A stretch of 64,000 nt of DNA from CAWFGW01 sp963849955 (GTDB lineage Bacteria; Bacteroidota; Bacteroidia; Cytophagales; JAAEPT01): assembly GCA_963849955.1 (NCBI GenBank), contig CAWKJU010000027.1, forward strand, positions 333,709 through 397,708, in the 5' to 3' direction. A program made the translations under genes and the position numbers. Positions 59,060-64,000 of the stretch are shown here, in pieces. Each line of letters begins with the position of its first letter. The stretch's first letter is position 1. Under the pieces are notes generated by a model. It worked only from the letters and a program-made list of their open reading frames with translations, was not told the origin of the DNA and ran no database searches.

Positions 59060-61017
59060 TTTAAATAATTAATCAATATAATCTCAATAAAAAGGAATAC
59101 AAGTGATAAAGTTAGGCAATATTTCCAGATTGAAACACCTGATTTTTGACTACTACTTAAATTTTCATTCCAGTTATTAATGGATAAATTCTCTACAGTA
59201 GCTTCAGGAAACATGTTCTTTACTTCGTCTTCCGAGTAAAACTCCATTTTTGACTCACTTTTATTTAAGTTAAAAGCAATCTTAGCAAAAGTTGAATCAT
59301 TTTTTTCCAGCTTATATATCCCAGGCTGAATAGCATATTTACCTGCATCAAATACGATTTCAGAATTAGGTCCTAATGTGAAATCAATAAGTAAATTATC
59401 ATTCTTCGACTTTAAACTAATTTTATCATTCACACTAAAATCACCTATTAACTTTACTTCTTCATCGATGAAATAACTCAATTGTGTATTTACATGTGTA
59501 GAAGACATTGCTATTTTATACATGATAGGAACAAACAATGCATGAGTATGAATTCCCGTAAAGTCATTGTTGAAGGGAACTGTAAAAACATATAATTGAT
59601 CTTTCTTTGCCAACAAAGGTGATTTGTCTAAAAATGAAACAATGCTATTACTGTGATTTTGCGACAATGCCATCATCTTTTTACTCGTGGTAAAATCAAA
59701 CTTTGTTTTATTATCACTAAAAACACCATCAAAAAAGTTGTCGTTGACAGTTGAACTTAACCTGTAAAAAGTAGTGTCTTCAACTAATCGGATTATTCCG
59801 ACATGATTTTTCAATTCATTAAGAATTAAATCTTGATCAATTAAATCTGTTGGGGGTATATAAACAATGGTACTTGTTTTTAACTTAGTTTTTAACAACC
59901 CCGCTAATAGTTCATTTCCTTTTATCTGATCTAATATAATAACATTAAACTTAGACAATTCATCTATGGATAAGTTACCTTTTGAATAGGTAGAAACCTC
60001 AAATGTCGGTTCATTTTCATATACTTTTTTTATTAAATTAGAACCTCCATTTTCTGTTAATACAGCTATATGAATTTTGTTTCCAGTTGACATGGTAAAA
60101 AAATAGGTGTTATCGAATACAACTTCGTCATCAATTTCAAGTCTGCAAGCATAATCTCCTGATTTTTCAATAGTGAAATCAAACCTAAGTGATCCCTTAC
60201 TATTTTCTATTGTAGAAGTAGCTACTTGTATGTCGTTAATAAAAAGTTTACACGTCACATTAGCAGCACCAGTACCGCTTGAAGAATAGTTCACACTCAA
60301 TTGGCTAACTTTACCTAATTCCACAAATGGGGATTCTAGCCAAACAGAATCAATAATTACATTGAATTTTTCAAAATCATTATTTAGTCTAACAATTTTC
60401 CAATTTGTAAAATCTTCCTCATCACTTACTGATATCGGTTTTTGAAAATCACTAATCAAAACCATTTCGCTTTCACCTTCAGTTAATGTTGATATTCTAT
60501 TAATATGATTATAACGGGAAATAACTTTTGATAAATTGAATGGTGCATTTGTTATTTCAACCTCATCAAGGAGATCTTTAAAAGCATCCTTCGTATAAAA
60601 ATAAAGTCCTTTTTTATCGAGGTTATTCTCGTTCAGCGAAGCTGATTCATAAGTACTAAGATCAGCTAGTATATACTTCTTTACAGCTTCCAATATCCCA
60701 TCATTGTGAGTATCTATACTAAGAGAGTTATCGATAAAATAAACTCCATGCTTCTGGTTAGAATATGTTTTATTCGCTGATACCAAATAACTTAAAACAG
60801 CTATAATGAGAAATAATAAAGCTAATACTCTAGAAGCAAGAACAGCTAAGTATTTAAGTTTATTGACTTTATTTTTTGAGTGTATTACTTGTTGTAAAAA
60901 AACAGTTCGTGAAAAAAAAACTTTTTTAGTTTTTACAAAACTCAATAAATGAATAATAATAGGGATAAGCAGAAAGAAAAATAACAACATATACCCTGAG
61001 TTTTCAATTCCCATCAA
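59056..61017 (-). CDS. BatA N-terminal domain membrane protein
   Basis: The protein has 653 residues (652 from the second Met). Two N-terminal membrane helices enclose the BatA-type segment (P-I-I-I-H-L-L-S-F then V-F-F-S-R). A von Willebrand-like beginning follows, F-I-D-N-S-L-S-I, but with a degenerate metal site. The long periplasmic part has beta-sandwich character and ends in one membrane helix. It belongs to the Bacteroidota BatA/aerotolerance-related family; true function unclear. It is first of the four-gene unit 61017-56324 and is preceded by the rRNA terminator. Confidence 0.82.
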   Translation of the reverse strand: MMGIENSGYMLLFFFLLIPIIIHLLSFVKTKKVFFSRTVFLQQVIHSKNKVNKLKYLAVLASRVLALLFLIIAVLSYLVSANKTYSNQKHGVYFIDNSLSIDTHNDGILEAVKKYILADLSTYESASLNENNLDKKGLYFYTKDAFKDLLDEVEITNAPFNLSKVISRYNHINRISTLTEGESEMVLISDFQKPISVSDEEDFTNWKIVRLNNDFEKFNVIIDSVWLESPFVELGKVSQLSVNYSSSGTGAANVTCKLFINDIQVATSTIENSKGSLRFDFTIEKSGDYACRLEIDDEVVFDNTYFFTMSTGNKIHIAVLTENGGSNLIKKVYENEPTFEVSTYSKGNLSIDELSKFNVIILDQIKGNELLAGLLKTKLKTSTIVYIPPTDLIDQDLILNELKNHVGIIRLVEDTTFYRLSSTVNDNFFDGVFSDNKTKFDFTTSKKMMALSQNHSNSIVSFLDKSPLLAKKDQLYVFTVPFNNDFTGIHTHALFVPIMYKIAMSSTHVNTQLSYFIDEEVKLIGDFSVNDKISLKSKNDNLLIDFTLGPNSEIVFDAGKYAIQPGIYKLEKNDSTFAKIAFNLNKSESKMEFYSEDEVKNMFPEATVENLSINNWNENLSSSQKSGVSIWKYCLTLSLVFLFIEIILINYLK

Positions 61018-61030
61018 CCAAAACTACATA

Positions 61031-61057
61031 AAAAAACCCTTTAGGGATACTAAAGGG
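61031..61057 (-). terminator. rRNA operon terminator
   Basis: CCCTTTAG (61037-61044) pairs with CTAAAGGG (61050-61057) around GGATA; on the minus strand six Ts follow. It lies just past 5S. Confidence 0.9.
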
Positions 61058-61076
61058 TAGATTTAATTTATAAATA

Positions 61077-61188
<112 letters not shown>

Positions 61189-61340
61189 TGTCTTTTGAGT
61201 TGTAAGTTTTAAGTTATGAGTTTTAAGTAGTTTGATATCCATTCCATACCAACTTAAGCTCATTACCTACTACTCTGACACAATATTATTATTGATCATC
61301 ATATAAAGTGGAAAGAAAAACTAAGATACTAAAGAGCTTC
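61189..61340 (-). other. 23S-5S spacer
   Basis: No tRNA is seen. In the transcribed sense it includes a chain of ACTTAAAACTCATAACTTAA-like words (about 61200-61235), the same style as the spacers at 10694-10770 and 25693-25763. Confidence 0.7.

Positions 61341-64000
<2,660 letters not shown>

Overview
The window looks like a chromosomal segment of a marine-type Bacteroidota, most likely Flavobacteriales. The reasons are an AT-rich base composition, several secreted proteins with a C-terminal type IX secretion (Por) sorting domain, DUF4199 and BatA-type membrane proteins, A-rich gene starts without a clear Shine-Dalgarno, and a TAnnTTTG-type promoter element upstream of nirB. Species cannot be named from the sequence alone.

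Bases 1-26,190 hold a nitrate/nitrite and heme-protein region. On the minus strand an eight-gene operon (7666 down to 167) encodes a tandem two-domain globin, a single-domain globin, a DUF3365/Tll0287-type c-heme lipoprotein, a small membrane protein that may bind b-heme, a PaaE-like FAD/[2Fe-2S] reductase, a CcmF-type cytochrome c assembly protein, a pentaheme cytochrome and a monoheme lipoprotein. It is followed to the right by hemA and a nitrate ABC importer operon (porin, NrtA-, NrtB- and two NrtC/D-like proteins). Next come a Crp/Fnr regulator with an N-terminal cysteine cluster, an IS110 element, a NarX/NarL-like two-component pair, a TrpD2-like protein and nirB-nirD. A 16-bp palindrome, roughly TA[A/C]GTA-N4-TAC[G/T]TA, lies before six of these transcription units, including the Crp/Fnr gene itself. 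It links uptake, nitrite reduction, heme synthesis and globins into one apparent regulon. No nitrate reductase is present in the window.

Bases about 26,190-39,000 are an accessory, cassette-like region. Plus-strand genes, mostly of unknown function (a ParB-like/Mrr-nuclease pair, a PD-(D/E)XK-like protein, an LRR protein, lipoproteins), are each preceded by a diverged copy of the same roughly 75-bp leader, which ends in a palindrome and a GTT-containing core. Gene fragments, a 225-bp direct repeat, a divergent XRE/small-protein switch and a REP-associated transposase flanked by inverted REP hairpins lie between them. This is the part least explained by known families.

Bases 39,000-50,600 carry secreted or lipid-anchored proteins (delta-60 repeat, RCC1-like, propeller-like, Por sorting domains) and an AraC regulator. 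Bases 50,600-61,020 are conserved housekeeping-type genes: a Nudix CoA hydrolase, OmpA and TPR envelope proteins, 3-hydroxyacyl-CoA dehydrogenase, a DinB-like protein, a GT2 glycosyltransferase, DUF4199, a dihydroorotase homologue lacking its metal-binding HxH, and BatA-like. The window ends in a minus-strand rRNA operon: 5S and the 3' nine-tenths of 23S.
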